Assembly (NCBI GenBank): GCA_015207155.1
Contig: JADEXK010000056.1
Coordinates: forward strand, 1 to 41,574
From: Nostocales cyanobacterium LEGE 11386
Lineage (GTDB): Bacteria; Cyanobacteriota; Cyanobacteriia; Cyanobacteriales; Nostocaceae
Direction: 5' to 3'
Length of the DNA: 41,574 nucleotides
Shown here: one piece after another, positions 7,509-15,986 of the stretch
Position numbering within the stretch: position 1 is the stretch's first letter
Layout of the letters: each line of letters starts with the position of its first letter
The notes under the pieces: generated by a model
Seen by the model: only the letters and a program-made list of their open reading frames with translations
Told to the model about the DNA's origin: nothing
The model's database searches: none
Position numbers and translations under genes: made by a program

Positions 7509-8623
7509 GCTTACCAGCTTTATCAAACGATCATCATTGCCAACCCATTAACTTGTTTGAATATGAACAGCTAGCAAAAAAGCATCTGTCTCAGATGGCT
7601 TTTGATTACTACAGCAGTGGCGCTGGGGATGAAATTACGCTGCGAGATAATCGCACTGCCTTTGAGCGAATCAAACTCAGACCTCGGATATTGGTAGATG
7701 TAAGCGATCGCTATCTTAGTACCTCTATTTTAGGGCAACCACTGCAACTACCTCTGTTAATTGCACCGATGGCTTTCCAATGTCTGGCTCATCCAGATGG
7801 AGAAGTTGCTACAGCACTAGCGGCAACCTCAGCAGGTGTGGGTATGGTGTTGAGTACCATGTCTACCAAAAGCATGGAAGAAGTGGCAACTGTAAATCAC
7901 AAACAGAAGTCTCTGCAATGGTTCCAGCTTTACATCCACAAAGACCGAGGATTGACTCGTACTTTAGTAGAAAGAGCTGACGCCGCAGGTTACAAAGCCC
8001 TTTGTCTAACTGTAGATGCTCCTGTACTGGGACAACGAGAACGCGATCAGCGAAACGCGTTTACCTTACCACCAGGACTACATTTAGCTAACATCGCCAG
8101 TATTTCCGGGCTAGATATTCCCCAACAACAAGGGGAATCTGGATTATTTACCTATTTTGCTCAACAACTAAACCCAGCAGTAACTTGGCGTGACTTGGAA
8201 TGGTTACAGTCTATCTCTCCACTACCTTTGGTAATCAAAGGAATTTTGCGGGGAGATGATGCTGTGCGTGCTGTGGAGTATGGAGCTAAGGCAATTGTAG
8301 TTTCCAATCATGGTGGCAGACAACTAGATGGAGCGATCGCCTCTTTAGATGCTTTAACTGAGATAGTAGCAGCAGTAGATGGCAGAGTAGAGGTGCTATT
8401 AGATGGAGGTATCCGCAGAGGTACAGACATTCTCAAAGCCCTAGCAATAGGAGCAAAAGCCGTAATGATAGGACGACCTATTTTGTGGGGACTAGCAGTA
8501 GGAGGACAAGCCGGTGTATCTCATGTCATTTCGCTGCTACAAAATGAGTTAAACGTGGCAATGGCTCTCAGTGGCTGTACCCAGCTACAAAATGTGGACT
8601 CTGGTTTAGTTACTTTAAACTAA
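7493..8623 (+). CDS. FMN-dependent alpha-hydroxy-acid oxidase (lactate/glycolate oxidase type)
   Basis: This is a 376-residue TIM-barrel flavoenzyme of the LldD/glycolate oxidase family, which oxidises L-2-hydroxy acids such as L-lactate or glycolate. Visible motifs are YYSSGAGDE near residue 39, RPRILVDVS, PLLIAPMAFQ (FMN binding), WFQLYIHKD, and the active-site block SNHGGRQLDG with catalytic His273 and Arg276. DGGIRRGTDILKALAIGA and GRPILWGLAVGG bind the FMN phosphate. In nitrogen-fixing cyanobacteria the homologue is reported as an L-lactate-preferring oxidase, but substrate cannot be decided here. Start choice: GTG 7493 has AAGGG close upstream; GTG 7505 overlaps the protease stop as GTGA and would shorten the protein by four residues. 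Confidence 0.92.
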   Translation: MAQLVSLPALSNDHHCQPINLFEYEQLAKKHLSQMAFDYYSSGAGDEITLRDNRTAFERIKLRPRILVDVSDRYLSTSILGQPLQLPLLIAPMAFQCLAHPDGEVATALAATSAGVGMVLSTMSTKSMEEVATVNHKQKSLQWFQLYIHKDRGLTRTLVERADAAGYKALCLTVDAPVLGQRERDQRNAFTLPPGLHLANIASISGLDIPQQQGESGLFTYFAQQLNPAVTWRDLEWLQSISPLPLVIKGILRGDDAVRAVEYGAKAIVVSNHGGRQLDGAIASLDALTEIVAAVDGRVEVLLDGGIRRGTDILKALAIGAKAVMIGRPILWGLAVGGQAGVSHVISLLQNELNVAMALSGCTQLQNVDSGLVTLN

Positions 8624-8634
8624 ACCAGAGTCCA
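8595..8634. terminator. 17-bp perfect hairpin overlapping the oxidase stop codon
   Basis: The left arm 8595-8611 and right arm 8618-8634 are exact inverse complements (TGGACTCTGGTTTAGTT and its complement) with a 6-nt loop. The TAA stop (8621-8623) lies in the right arm. No T-run follows, so it may protect the 3' end or act as a weak terminator rather than a classical intrinsic one. Confidence 0.65.
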
Positions 8635-8679
8635 TTCAACTGGAATCAAATCAGATACCAAAAAAAATTTTGAATTTAC

Positions 8680-8709
8680 TTGTTGCAAATTCACTCAATA
8701 GACTATAAT
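8680..8709 (+). promoter_or_regulatory. Promoter of tRNA-Leu(CAA)
   Basis: TTGTTG at 8680-8685 and a perfect TATAAT at 8704-8709 are 18 nt apart, ending 17 nt before the tRNA. Confidence 0.65.
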
Positions 8710-8726
8710 AGTAAAGTTGCACCTAA

Positions 8727-8810
8727 GGGCGGGTGGCGAAACTGGTAGACGCACCACACTCAAAATGTGGCGGCCTTGCGGTCATAGGAGTTCGATTCTC
8801 CTCCTGCCCA
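8727..8810 (+). tRNA. trnL-CAA: tRNA-Leu (anticodon CAA)
   Basis: This is an 84-nt class II tRNA. Acceptor GGGCGGG pairs with CCTGCCC (one G-T), with discriminator A. The anticodon stem CCACA/TGTGG encloses loop CTCAAAA, giving CAA. The long variable arm CGGCCTTGCGGTC and T arm GGAGTTCGATTCTCC are present. No CCA is encoded and no intron is seen. Confidence 0.97.
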
Positions 8811-8977
8811 CTTCTAAAGATTTTAACTAGCGATCGTGAACTATGTAACCAAGACGAATGAAAGTCTTCTTTACTGATTTATTGACTTTTACTCAGCATT
8901 TCAAGTCAGATAGCTAGTGTAAACATATATGCTACATTTAGTGTATATTGTTTTTGTCTTAAGGAAAAACCAATACT

Positions 8978-9181
8978 ATGCGACTGAAAAGATGGGAATC
9001 CCCCCGTAGAGAAGGGAGAAATGATAAAGGTAGAGGCGGTTCAGCCAGAAAACGACAACTCAAAAAACAAAGGCAGATGCTACGACAACAGCTAAAAGAA
9101 AATAATAAACCAGACAACATTCAAAATAATCGCCAGGGGGAAGAGAAAAAATCTTCCCCCTTTTTCTTAGAGAATTTTTAG
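8978..9181 (+). CDS. Small, highly basic hypothetical protein
   Basis: This is a 67-residue ORF, very rich in Arg and Lys (RRREG-like and KRQLKKQRQMLRQQLKEN stretches), with a helical, nucleic-acid-binding look. AAGGA at 8961 lies 12 nt before the ATG, slightly far for a ribosome binding site. TATATT upstream (8943-8948) could be a -10 box. The last 15 codons lie inside a strong intrinsic terminator (9136-9166), which is unusual for a real gene, so the ORF may be a small RNA gene or may end its transcript inside the coding region. The function is unknown. Confidence 0.45.
   Translation: MRLKRWESPRREGRNDKGRGGSARKRQLKKQRQMLRQQLKENNKPDNIQNNRQGEEKKSSPFFLENF
9136..9166 (+). terminator. Intrinsic terminator
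   Basis: GGGGGAAGA (9136-9144) and TCTTCCCCC (9152-9160) form a 9-bp perfect stem with a 7-nt loop, followed directly by TTTTTC. It has the full rho-independent form, placed within the end of the small ORF at 8978-9181. Confidence 0.85.
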
Positions 9182-9940
9182 TAGTTTAAGTTGTGTGCTT
9201 TATTAAAACGGCATCGTCAGCCTTGTTGTCAGACATCCATTTGCTCTCAATCTTCTTGCTACAATTCTTTTTACTACACTGTATTGCGTTAAGAAGAATT
9301 TGGTTTAATTGCAATACGTTAAAACACATTTCAGCTATTAGCCCATTGACCCAAAATTTATATTAGGACAAGTAGACAACGTAAAATTAAAAATTTTGAT
9401 ATTGAGGGGTTAAACCCCTCAAGGTTAATTACCCCAAAGTCTCTGCAAAAGTTAAAGATGGGGATGATTCCTCAAAGCATTAAAAAAAAATATCATTTGA
9501 TTCCTAAAACTACAGTATTTTAAATCAAAATTGGTGATTCTCCATGTCATACCTCAGAGATTTGGCGACATGACAGTCTAGGTTTCGGTTTACTGTCAAA
9601 GTCATTTGGCTGTAATTAATATGATTATGTAAAATATTTGGCAAAATTGTAATGCTTGCGTAAAACAAGTTGCAGCAAAATATGAAATAATGATAAAGTT
9701 TGTTGTCAAGGATGTAACAAGTGTTTACTCACACAGTAAGCTAATATACGTTTATTAGAAATTCTAGTAATTTCAGGTAAACAACAAAATTACTGAGACA
9801 ACGATTCATCTCCATGTGTTTACGTATGAGCATCTTACAAACCTGAAAAAGGAATCAAGGAGGCTATCTTACTTGATTTCTGAAATTTGGGAATGCCTTA
9901 GGTAATGTCTAGTTTTTATTCTTGACACAAGGAGTGATTT
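9182..9940. other. 759-bp AT-rich gap with small hairpins, upstream of the polysaccharide cluster
   Basis: No supported gene is seen. Inverted repeats: TTGAGGGG/CCCCTCAA (9402-9409 and 9415-9422, 5-nt loop), AGTAATTT/AAATTACT (9766-9773 and 9787-9794) and AATCAAG/CTTGATT (9853-9859 and 9872-9878). It probably holds the cluster promoter and perhaps a long leader. The wecG-like gene itself has AAGGAG at 9929-9934. Confidence 0.55.
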
Positions 9941-10735
9941 ATGGTAGGAAGAACTTTTCTGCCTACTCAAAAAGTGCTTGATTTCCCTATTACTGCTTTG
10001 CGCTTTGATGATCAGATACAAACAATACTGAGGTGGGCGATCGCTCGTGAGAGTAAAGCTGTATGTGTAGCGAATGTACACATGCTAATGGAAGCTCACT
10101 GGAATCCAGAGTTTGCTAACGTACTACACAATGCAGATTTAGTGACCCCTGATGGTATGCCCCTAGTGTGGATGATGAGGTATATGGGGGCGCGTTACCA
10201 AGACCGTGTCGCGGGAATGGATCTTTTTCTAGCTTTGTGTGAGAAAGCGCAAACGCAAAATGTCAGTGTTTTCTTTGTTGGTTCGCAAACCGAAATTCTT
10301 TCTAGGATGAGAGAACGTCTAGAAAATGAATTTCCTAAGCTAAAAGTAGCGGCGATGGAACCTTTACCTTTTCGCCCTTTAACTGAGACTGAAGACGAGG
10401 CTTTAATAAATACAATTAACTCCAGTGGCGCTGGGGTAGTTTTTGTATCCCTGGGGTGTCCAAAACAAGAAAAGTGGATGGCTCAGCATCAAGATAAAAT
10501 TCAGGCAGTCATGATTGGTGTAGGTGGGGTTTTCCCTGTTTATGCAGGCATTCAAAAGCGCGCACCCCGCATAGTTCGAGACCTAGGGTTTGAGTGGCTT
10601 TATCGCTGGGTTCAAGAGCCGCGTCGACTCTGGCGGCGTTATGGTACAACAATTCCGCCCTTTATTTGGTTAGCAACTAAACAGATGCTTTCATCAAGTC
10701 GTTTTGCAGGGGTTTTCCTGGGAACAGGTGACTGA
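9941..10735 (+). CDS. WecG/TagA/CpsF-family glycosyltransferase
   Basis: This 264-residue enzyme is of the GT26 family, which transfers a sugar (for example N-acetylmannosamine) to an undecaprenyl-linked acceptor at the inner face of the membrane. Motifs: ANVHMLMEA, the substrate block ADLVTPDGMPLVW (residues 65-77) with conserved Asp71, VVFVSLGCPKQEKWM and GVGGVFPVYAGIQKRAP. The C-terminal tail (LGFEWLYRWVQEPRRLWRRY) is the usual membrane-associating appendage. A good ribosome binding site (AAGGAG, 6-nt spacing) fixes the ATG. It is the first gene of the polysaccharide cluster and probably adds an early sugar of the repeat unit. Confidence 0.92.
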   Translation: MVGRTFLPTQKVLDFPITALRFDDQIQTILRWAIARESKAVCVANVHMLMEAHWNPEFANVLHNADLVTPDGMPLVWMMRYMGARYQDRVAGMDLFLALCEKAQTQNVSVFFVGSQTEILSRMRERLENEFPKLKVAAMEPLPFRPLTETEDEALINTINSSGAGVVFVSLGCPKQEKWMAQHQDKIQAVMIGVGGVFPVYAGIQKRAPRIVRDLGFEWLYRWVQEPRRLWRRYGTTIPPFIWLATKQMLSSSRFAGVFLGTGD

Positions 10736-10794
10736 AAGTTCGGTACTGTAGTGGTTTCATCCAAAGCACGAGTAACTTCTTCCCCTGTGCTTAA

Positions 10795-10815
10795 TGTGTA
10801 CTTATTCTGTACACA
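10795..10815. repeat. Inverted repeat TGTGTAC-N7-GTACACA
   Basis: A 7-bp perfect dyad lies in the 226-bp gap between the WecG-type gene and the flippase. It resembles a regulator site but has N9 between GTA and TAC, so it does not match the NtcA spacing (N8). Confidence 0.35.
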
Positions 10816-10961
10816 GTATGTCTAAATGTAAATACTTGCTTTAATGTGCTTATATAAGAATGCTGTAAATCAAGTCTTGTACAAAGTTTGGCTTTAATCT
10901 AATGCACTAACTTGATTGAAACATCGTAAAGTTGTTAACCCTTTAATTGGCAAGTCCGATA

Positions 10962-12437
10962 ATGGAATCACCTGAAAAGTCATCAAATTTACGACAAAAG
11001 GCAGTTAAAGGAGTAGTTTGGTCTGCTATTGAAAGTTGGGGTAGTCAGGTAATTTCATTCGGTGTTTTCTTCTTACTAGCCCGTCTACTTGATCCAGAGG
11101 CTTTTGGTTTAGTTGCTTTAGCCAGCGTTTTTCTAAATTTCATTCAGTTGTTTGTTGATCAAGGATTATCCACGGCGATCGTCCAGCGTCAAGAATTGGA
11201 ACCAGAACACCTGAATACTGCCTTTTGGACGAATATTGGTATCAGTACTCTATTGATAATCTTAAGTATTCTCTGCGCTGGCTTAGTTGCCGAGTTTTTC
11301 AGTCAGCCAGCACTGACACCGATTATCCGTTGGTTATCTTTCAGTTTTTTATTTAGTGCTTTCAGCAGCGTTCAACAAGCAATATTCCAACGTAAACTTG
11401 CCTTCAAAGCTCTTGCCATACGTACACTGTCCGCAGTAGTTGCTGGCGGTGTTGTTGGTATAACTATGGTGTTTATGGGATTCGGGGTCTGGAGTTTAGT
11501 TGGTCAGCAACTAGCCAATGGGTTGGTACAAGTCTTTACTCTTTGGGGAGTTAGCGATTGGCGACCAGGCTTTAAGTTTTCTATAAAACATTTCCAAGAA
11601 TTGTTTGCATTTGGCATTAATGAAGTAGGATTCAATGTTTTCAACTTTTTTAGTCGTCGTGGAGATGATTTTTTAATTGGTTACTTCTTAGGCCCAACTG
11701 CTCTAGGTTACTACAGCGTCGCCTACCGTATCTTGCTAGTAATGACTCAGCTTTTGATAAGCACAACGAGCAAAGTTGCTTTGCCAACTTTTTCTAAGAT
11801 GCAGCAAGACCCTGAGCGCATGAGACGTGCCTTCTACACTGTTACTCAACTATCTAGTTTTATTGCTTTTCCCATGTTTCTAGCTGTTGCGGCTTTGTCT
11901 CCTGAATTAATCAAGACTATATTTGGCAGTCAATGGTTACCGAGTGCGCCAGTAATGCGTGTCCTCACATTTGTAGGGCTTCTTCAGTCAGTTTCGTTTT
12001 TTAATAATTCAGTAATCTTAGCGTTGGGTAAGCCATCTTGGAGACTTGGCCTAACAGTCTTAAATTCCGTGGCTAATATTTTGTCTTATGTCTTGGTAGT
12101 TCAATGGGGAATTCTTGCAGTAGCATCAGCTTTTGTTATTCGAGCTTATCTGTTTTCACCCATTCCAGTTTGGATGATTCATAAATTAATTCGTATCAAT
12201 TTAGGTACTTATCTTCAACAATATATTGCACCTCTGATAAGTTCCCTCGTAATGGTTGCTGTAATTTTGGGAATGAAGTATTTTTTAGGAACATCAATAA
12301 ATTTATCGTTAGTATTGGCTATTTGTATTGTATTTGGTGCTGGAGCATATATAACAATGATTCGATTAAGCGCACCAAGTCTTTTTAATAAGGTTATTAA
12401 TTTAGTTAAAATTCCTGCTTTTGAAAAAACGAGGTAA
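10962..12437 (+). CDS. Wzx-type oligosaccharide flippase (MOP superfamily)
   Basis: This multi-pass membrane protein has 491 residues from ATG 10962. It belongs to the polysaccharide biosynthesis/WzxC-like branch of the MOP exporters, which move lipid-linked repeat units across the cytoplasmic membrane. The N-terminal signature GVVWSAIESWGSQVISFGVF and the following LLARLLDPEAFGLVALASVF are typical. RRGDDFLIGYFLGPTALGYY marks the second half, and about 12-14 hydrophobic segments are visible. An in-frame TTG at 10947 would add five residues; neither start has a strong ribosome binding site. It fits a Wzx/Wzy-dependent pathway together with the polymerase-type gene at 21116 and the Wzc-like kinase at 37150. 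Confidence 0.92.
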   Translation: MESPEKSSNLRQKAVKGVVWSAIESWGSQVISFGVFFLLARLLDPEAFGLVALASVFLNFIQLFVDQGLSTAIVQRQELEPEHLNTAFWTNIGISTLLIILSILCAGLVAEFFSQPALTPIIRWLSFSFLFSAFSSVQQAIFQRKLAFKALAIRTLSAVVAGGVVGITMVFMGFGVWSLVGQQLANGLVQVFTLWGVSDWRPGFKFSIKHFQELFAFGINEVGFNVFNFFSRRGDDFLIGYFLGPTALGYYSVAYRILLVMTQLLISTTSKVALPTFSKMQQDPERMRRAFYTVTQLSSFIAFPMFLAVAALSPELIKTIFGSQWLPSAPVMRVLTFVGLLQSVSFFNNSVILALGKPSWRLGLTVLNSVANILSYVLVVQWGILAVASAFVIRAYLFSPIPVWMIHKLIRINLGTYLQQYIAPLISSLVMVAVILGMKYFLGTSINLSLVLAICIVFGAGAYITMIRLSAPSLFNKVINLVKIPAFEKTR

Positions 12438-12513
12438 TTATATAGATTTTTACTTTGTAATAAACAACATTTCAAAGCAAAACAACCAAACTAAAAAGAA
12501 TAGGACTCTTCTC

Positions 12514-13620
12514 ATGTATATAACTCTTCATAAAAAAAAGATAGCTAAGTTGATTAAATCAGTTTTTCCCAAAAATACAATTGAAATTAGTCGTAAACAT
12601 AGTAATAAAATAAAAAACAAATTATTGCATTTGCTACTGCGAATTGCAGTAAAATCAGAATTACTAAGTTCTCTTTATTATGCTGTTTTTTCAAGTGCTT
12701 TTGCTAAAGAACATCGAGGTTGTATATATGGTCAATTAAAATATCTTGAAGGCTGTCTAGCTAGTCAGGAAAGCCAATATCTATTACGACGTAATATTCA
12801 TCGACTGGAAAAAGGTTTACTGATGCAACCTCGACGTGATGTCTTTGCAACAGACTATATTTTGGAGACTTTTCAAAGCTATGAAAAGGTTTTAGTAGGA
12901 TGGGATAATTATACTGATTCAAGTGAATTAGGTTGGGCTTATGACGTATTATCAAAGTATTTTACGGTTGTTGCTTCTCATCCAGTTATTGATGAGGTAA
13001 GAAAAAAATTTTTAGCTCTCAAACCTGTGACTCCAGCAGAAGTTCCTCGTATCCCATACAAACGGGATTTGAGCAAGCCTGCATCTGTAAGTTATGAAGA
13101 TTTACTAGAACTTTCTTATCGGCGTCGGTCTGTTCGCTGGTACTTGCAAAAACCCGTACCAAGAGAGCTAATAGACAAAGCAATTACAATAGCTGCTCTT
13201 TCTCCAAGTGCTTGTAATCGACAACCTTTTGAATTTAGAGTTTTTGATGAACCAAAAATAATCCAGAAAGTTGCCTCTATTCCAATGGGAACTCAGGGTT
13301 TTAGCCACAACTTTCCAGTAATCGTAGTTGTAGTTGGTAAATTAAGAGCATACTTTAGCGAAAGAGACCGTCACGTTATTTATATTGATGGATCTCTGGC
13401 CTCTATGTCTTTTATGTATGCTTTGGAGACGCTAGGTCTCAGTTCCTGTCCTATTAACTGGCCTGACATTGATTTGAAAGAGAGAGAAATGGCGACATTA
13501 CTTGGACTTGAGCCTGATGAGCGTCCTATCATGTTGATATCGTTAGGATATCCTGATCCAGATGGTATGGTAGCCTATTCACATAAAAAGTCTCTTAACC
13601 AACTTCGTAGATATAGTTAA
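12514..13620 (+). CDS. Nitroreductase-family protein in the polysaccharide cluster
   Basis: This 368-residue protein starts at ATG 12514, chosen because AGGA lies 8 nt upstream; a TTG at 12421 would overlap the flippase gene. The C-terminal half is a nitroreductase-like FMN domain: SYRRRSVRWYLQKPVPRELI (about 200-220), then APSAC-type SPSACNRQPFEFRVF (about 230) and a final LGYPDPDGM. The N-terminal 150 residues are not part of the standard domain and contain a conserved-looking RRNIHRLEKGLLMQPRRDVF segment. Homologues of this fused form occur in exopolysaccharide clusters. Its role is unknown; it may reduce or oxidise a sugar or nucleotide-sugar intermediate. Confidence 0.85.
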   Translation: MYITLHKKKIAKLIKSVFPKNTIEISRKHSNKIKNKLLHLLLRIAVKSELLSSLYYAVFSSAFAKEHRGCIYGQLKYLEGCLASQESQYLLRRNIHRLEKGLLMQPRRDVFATDYILETFQSYEKVLVGWDNYTDSSELGWAYDVLSKYFTVVASHPVIDEVRKKFLALKPVTPAEVPRIPYKRDLSKPASVSYEDLLELSYRRRSVRWYLQKPVPRELIDKAITIAALSPSACNRQPFEFRVFDEPKIIQKVASIPMGTQGFSHNFPVIVVVVGKLRAYFSERDRHVIYIDGSLASMSFMYALETLGLSSCPINWPDIDLKEREMATLLGLEPDERPIMLISLGYPDPDGMVAYSHKKSLNQLRRYS

Positions 13621-13716
13621 ATAATTTTGGCAAATTTTTGCTAATAAATTAAGGATCTACATATAGTTGTTAGGTTGAGCGAAAACATACACAAAACTAT
13701 TTTAATGGAGTAAAAA

Positions 13717-14862
13717 ATGATTGTTGAAATTAGAGGTGTCAATTTTAAAAACAAAGGAGCAGAGTTAATGCTTCATGCCGTTATACAGAAGCTTTCTGAT
13801 TGGGATGAAGAAAATATTGTAGCAATTCGTCCTAAAATTGGAACGTATCGGCAGAGGTCTCAACTCGGACTCTATCAACTTCTTACTTCAGATAAAAAAA
13901 TCCCTTTTTTAAACTCAGCAATCAATGCCATTAATTATGTAATCCCTCGAAAATTAAGGCACTCATTAGGATTATTAATTTATCCAGAGATTGACGCAAT
14001 TTTGGATGCTTCTGGTTTTGCCTATTCCGATCAATGGAACTTACAACAAACAGTCGTAATGGCAAGTTTAGCAAAAAAATGTAAGAAGGAGGGCAAAAAG
14101 GTTGTTTTATTACCCCAAGCGTTTGGTCCTTTTGAGAATCCACAACTTAAAAAAGCTTTTGTTGAGTTATTAGATAATGCAGATTTAGTTTTTCCAAGAG
14201 ATGAAATTTCTTACAAATATCTCATGGGTTTAGGAACTAACTCTTCGCGTATTAAGATGGCTCCAGATTTTACAAATTTGGTTCAAGGACGTGTTCCCGA
14301 ATACTTTGATAGCACCATAAAACGTGCCTGCGTCATTCCCAACACCAGGATGCTTGATAAAACTTCAGATGATGTTCAATCCAAGTATCTTTACTATTTA
14401 GAAACTTGTATAAATTTTTTTACAGAAATGGGGCCGAAACCATTCATTTTAGTCCATGATACCACTGATAATAGTTTAGTATCAGATTTAAAATCTAAAT
14501 TTGGTGAGTCACTTGAAGTGATATTAGAAAGCAATCCTTTATACATTAAAGGTATACTTGGAAAATGTCACGTAGTAGTTAGTTCTAGGTTTCACGGTTT
14601 AATTAGTGCACTTTCACAAGGAATTCCTTGCTTAGCAACTGGGTGGAGTCATAAATACCGGATGTTATTGGAGGACTATAATTGCGTAGAGTGTTTAGTT
14701 ACTTCATTTGAGTCACAAGAAGAAATTAGGCATTATCTCAAATTAATTACTGAAGAACAAAGTCGTTCTGAGCTAATTGATAAAATCATCAAAGCAGGTT
14801 TAGAGCAGAAAAAGTTATCCTGTGATATGTGGTCTGAAGTTTATGAGGTATTGAATTGTTAA
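13717..14862 (+). CDS. Polysaccharide pyruvyl transferase family protein
   Basis: This 381-residue member of the PF04230 family (CsaB/WcaK-like) uses PEP to place pyruvate ketals on sugars of surface polymers. The N-terminal motif EIRGVNFKNKGAELML matches the family start (a glycine-rich NxGxE block). The C-terminal VVSSRFHGLISALSQGIPC (about residues 289-307) is the diagnostic SRFHG motif with its conserved His. GGAG lies 6 nt before the ATG. Expected effect: negatively charged pyruvate groups on the polysaccharide. It lies 96 nt after the nitroreductase gene, and base composition becomes more AT-rich here than in the housekeeping part. Confidence 0.9.
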   Translation: MIVEIRGVNFKNKGAELMLHAVIQKLSDWDEENIVAIRPKIGTYRQRSQLGLYQLLTSDKKIPFLNSAINAINYVIPRKLRHSLGLLIYPEIDAILDASGFAYSDQWNLQQTVVMASLAKKCKKEGKKVVLLPQAFGPFENPQLKKAFVELLDNADLVFPRDEISYKYLMGLGTNSSRIKMAPDFTNLVQGRVPEYFDSTIKRACVIPNTRMLDKTSDDVQSKYLYYLETCINFFTEMGPKPFILVHDTTDNSLVSDLKSKFGESLEVILESNPLYIKGILGKCHVVVSSRFHGLISALSQGIPCLATGWSHKYRMLLEDYNCVECLVTSFESQEEIRHYLKLITEEQSRSELIDKIIKAGLEQKKLSCDMWSEVYEVLNC

Positions 14863-14994
14863 CAAAATTCGTTAACACCGGAATTACCAAAATTGTCAAA
14901 TAATGTTCATTGTAAAACATCTGAATCAGTAACTAGTTTTTTGTAACTTAACTAGAAAAACTTCTTTTTTTATTCATTTGGTTAGAAAATTCCA

Positions 14995-15918
14995 ATGGAA
15001 AATAGAGAATCCTCTTGTTTGGATAAACTTTTCGTTTCAGTAATAATTCCTGTTTTCAATGATACAAAACGGTTAAAAACATGTTTATTAGCTTTAGAGA
15101 GACAAACCTATCCAAAAGAGCTTTATGAAATAATTGTAGTTGATAATGCTTCTAATGAAACTATTGGGGATGTAGTTAATGAATTCGGTCAAGTAAAAGC
15201 GACTTATGAAGGTATCCCCGGTTCTTACGCAGCTAGAAACAAAGGCATTGCAATTGCTAAAGGTGAAGTTTTAGCTTTCACCGACTCAGATTGTATTCCA
15301 GCTTTGGATTGGATTGAAAAAGGTGTAAAACATTTACTGAGCACTTCCAATTGTGGATTGGTTGCTGGTAGGATAGATCTCTTTTTCCAAAACCCAGACA
15401 AGCCTACATCTGTTGAAATTTTTGAAAAAATAGAACTAAATTTTCCTCAACAGGAAAAATTGCAAGAACTAAATTATGGCATGACTGCAAACATTTTCAC
15501 ATTCAAACACGTCTTTGAGCATGTAGGTTACTTTGATAGTACTCTTAAATCAGGTGGCGATCGCGAATGGGGACAAAGAGTTTTTGCAGCTGGTTATGAG
15601 CAGGTATATGCTGATGATGCTTGTGTAAATCATCCAGCAAGACACTCATTTTCTGAGCTACGTAAAAGAGTAGCACGTCTTACTGGTGGAAAATTTGACA
15701 GAATGATGAATCAAAAGCCTTCACCAATAGAAATCGCAGTTGATATAGTAGAAACTTTCAAGCCTCCTTTTAGAAGCTTATATCGTGCTTGGACTAATCA
15801 AGAATTAAAAAACAATCAACAAAAGCTACAGTTGATTTTAGTGATGTTTTTTGCAAGATACATCATAATTTCTGAAAAAATTCGTCTTTACTTGGGTGGG
15901 ATATCTGCAAGAGGATAG
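14995..15918 (+). CDS. Family 2 glycosyltransferase
   Basis: This 307-residue GT-A enzyme has VSVIIPVFNDTKRL at the N-terminus, IVVDNASNET, the YAARNKGIAIAKGEVLAF block and the metal-binding FTDSDCIP (about residues 95-102). GGDREWGQRVFAAGYEQVY is the acceptor-side motif. No transmembrane anchor is obvious, although the C-terminal LILVMFFARYIIISEKIRLY is hydrophobic and may bind the membrane. The start is an ATG 132 nt after the pyruvyl transferase gene. Likely role: addition of one sugar of the repeat unit. Confidence 0.9.
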   Translation: MENRESSCLDKLFVSVIIPVFNDTKRLKTCLLALERQTYPKELYEIIVVDNASNETIGDVVNEFGQVKATYEGIPGSYAARNKGIAIAKGEVLAFTDSDCIPALDWIEKGVKHLLSTSNCGLVAGRIDLFFQNPDKPTSVEIFEKIELNFPQQEKLQELNYGMTANIFTFKHVFEHVGYFDSTLKSGGDREWGQRVFAAGYEQVYADDACVNHPARHSFSELRKRVARLTGGKFDRMMNQKPSPIEIAVDIVETFKPPFRSLYRAWTNQELKNNQQKLQLILVMFFARYIIISEKIRLYLGGISARG

Positions 15919-15986
15919 TCCTGATTAATAGTTTTTCCGTGAGTTCAGTTCCAATATTCATTTTATATTTTAACCACGCACAAACA

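Noticed and set aside
7474..7510. Resemblance to the 5' end of tRNA-Leu(CAA) and its upstream bases (8714-8750), 28 of 37 positions
   Set aside because: A match of this quality is expected about once by chance in a window this size. The segment is coding (end of the protease gene and start of the oxidase gene), and there is no tRNA anticodon or 3' half.
10795..10815. Possible NtcA site in the dyad TGTGTAC-N7-GTACACA
   Set aside because: GTA and TAC are 9 nt apart, not the 8 of the NtcA consensus, and no -10 box is placed correctly downstream.
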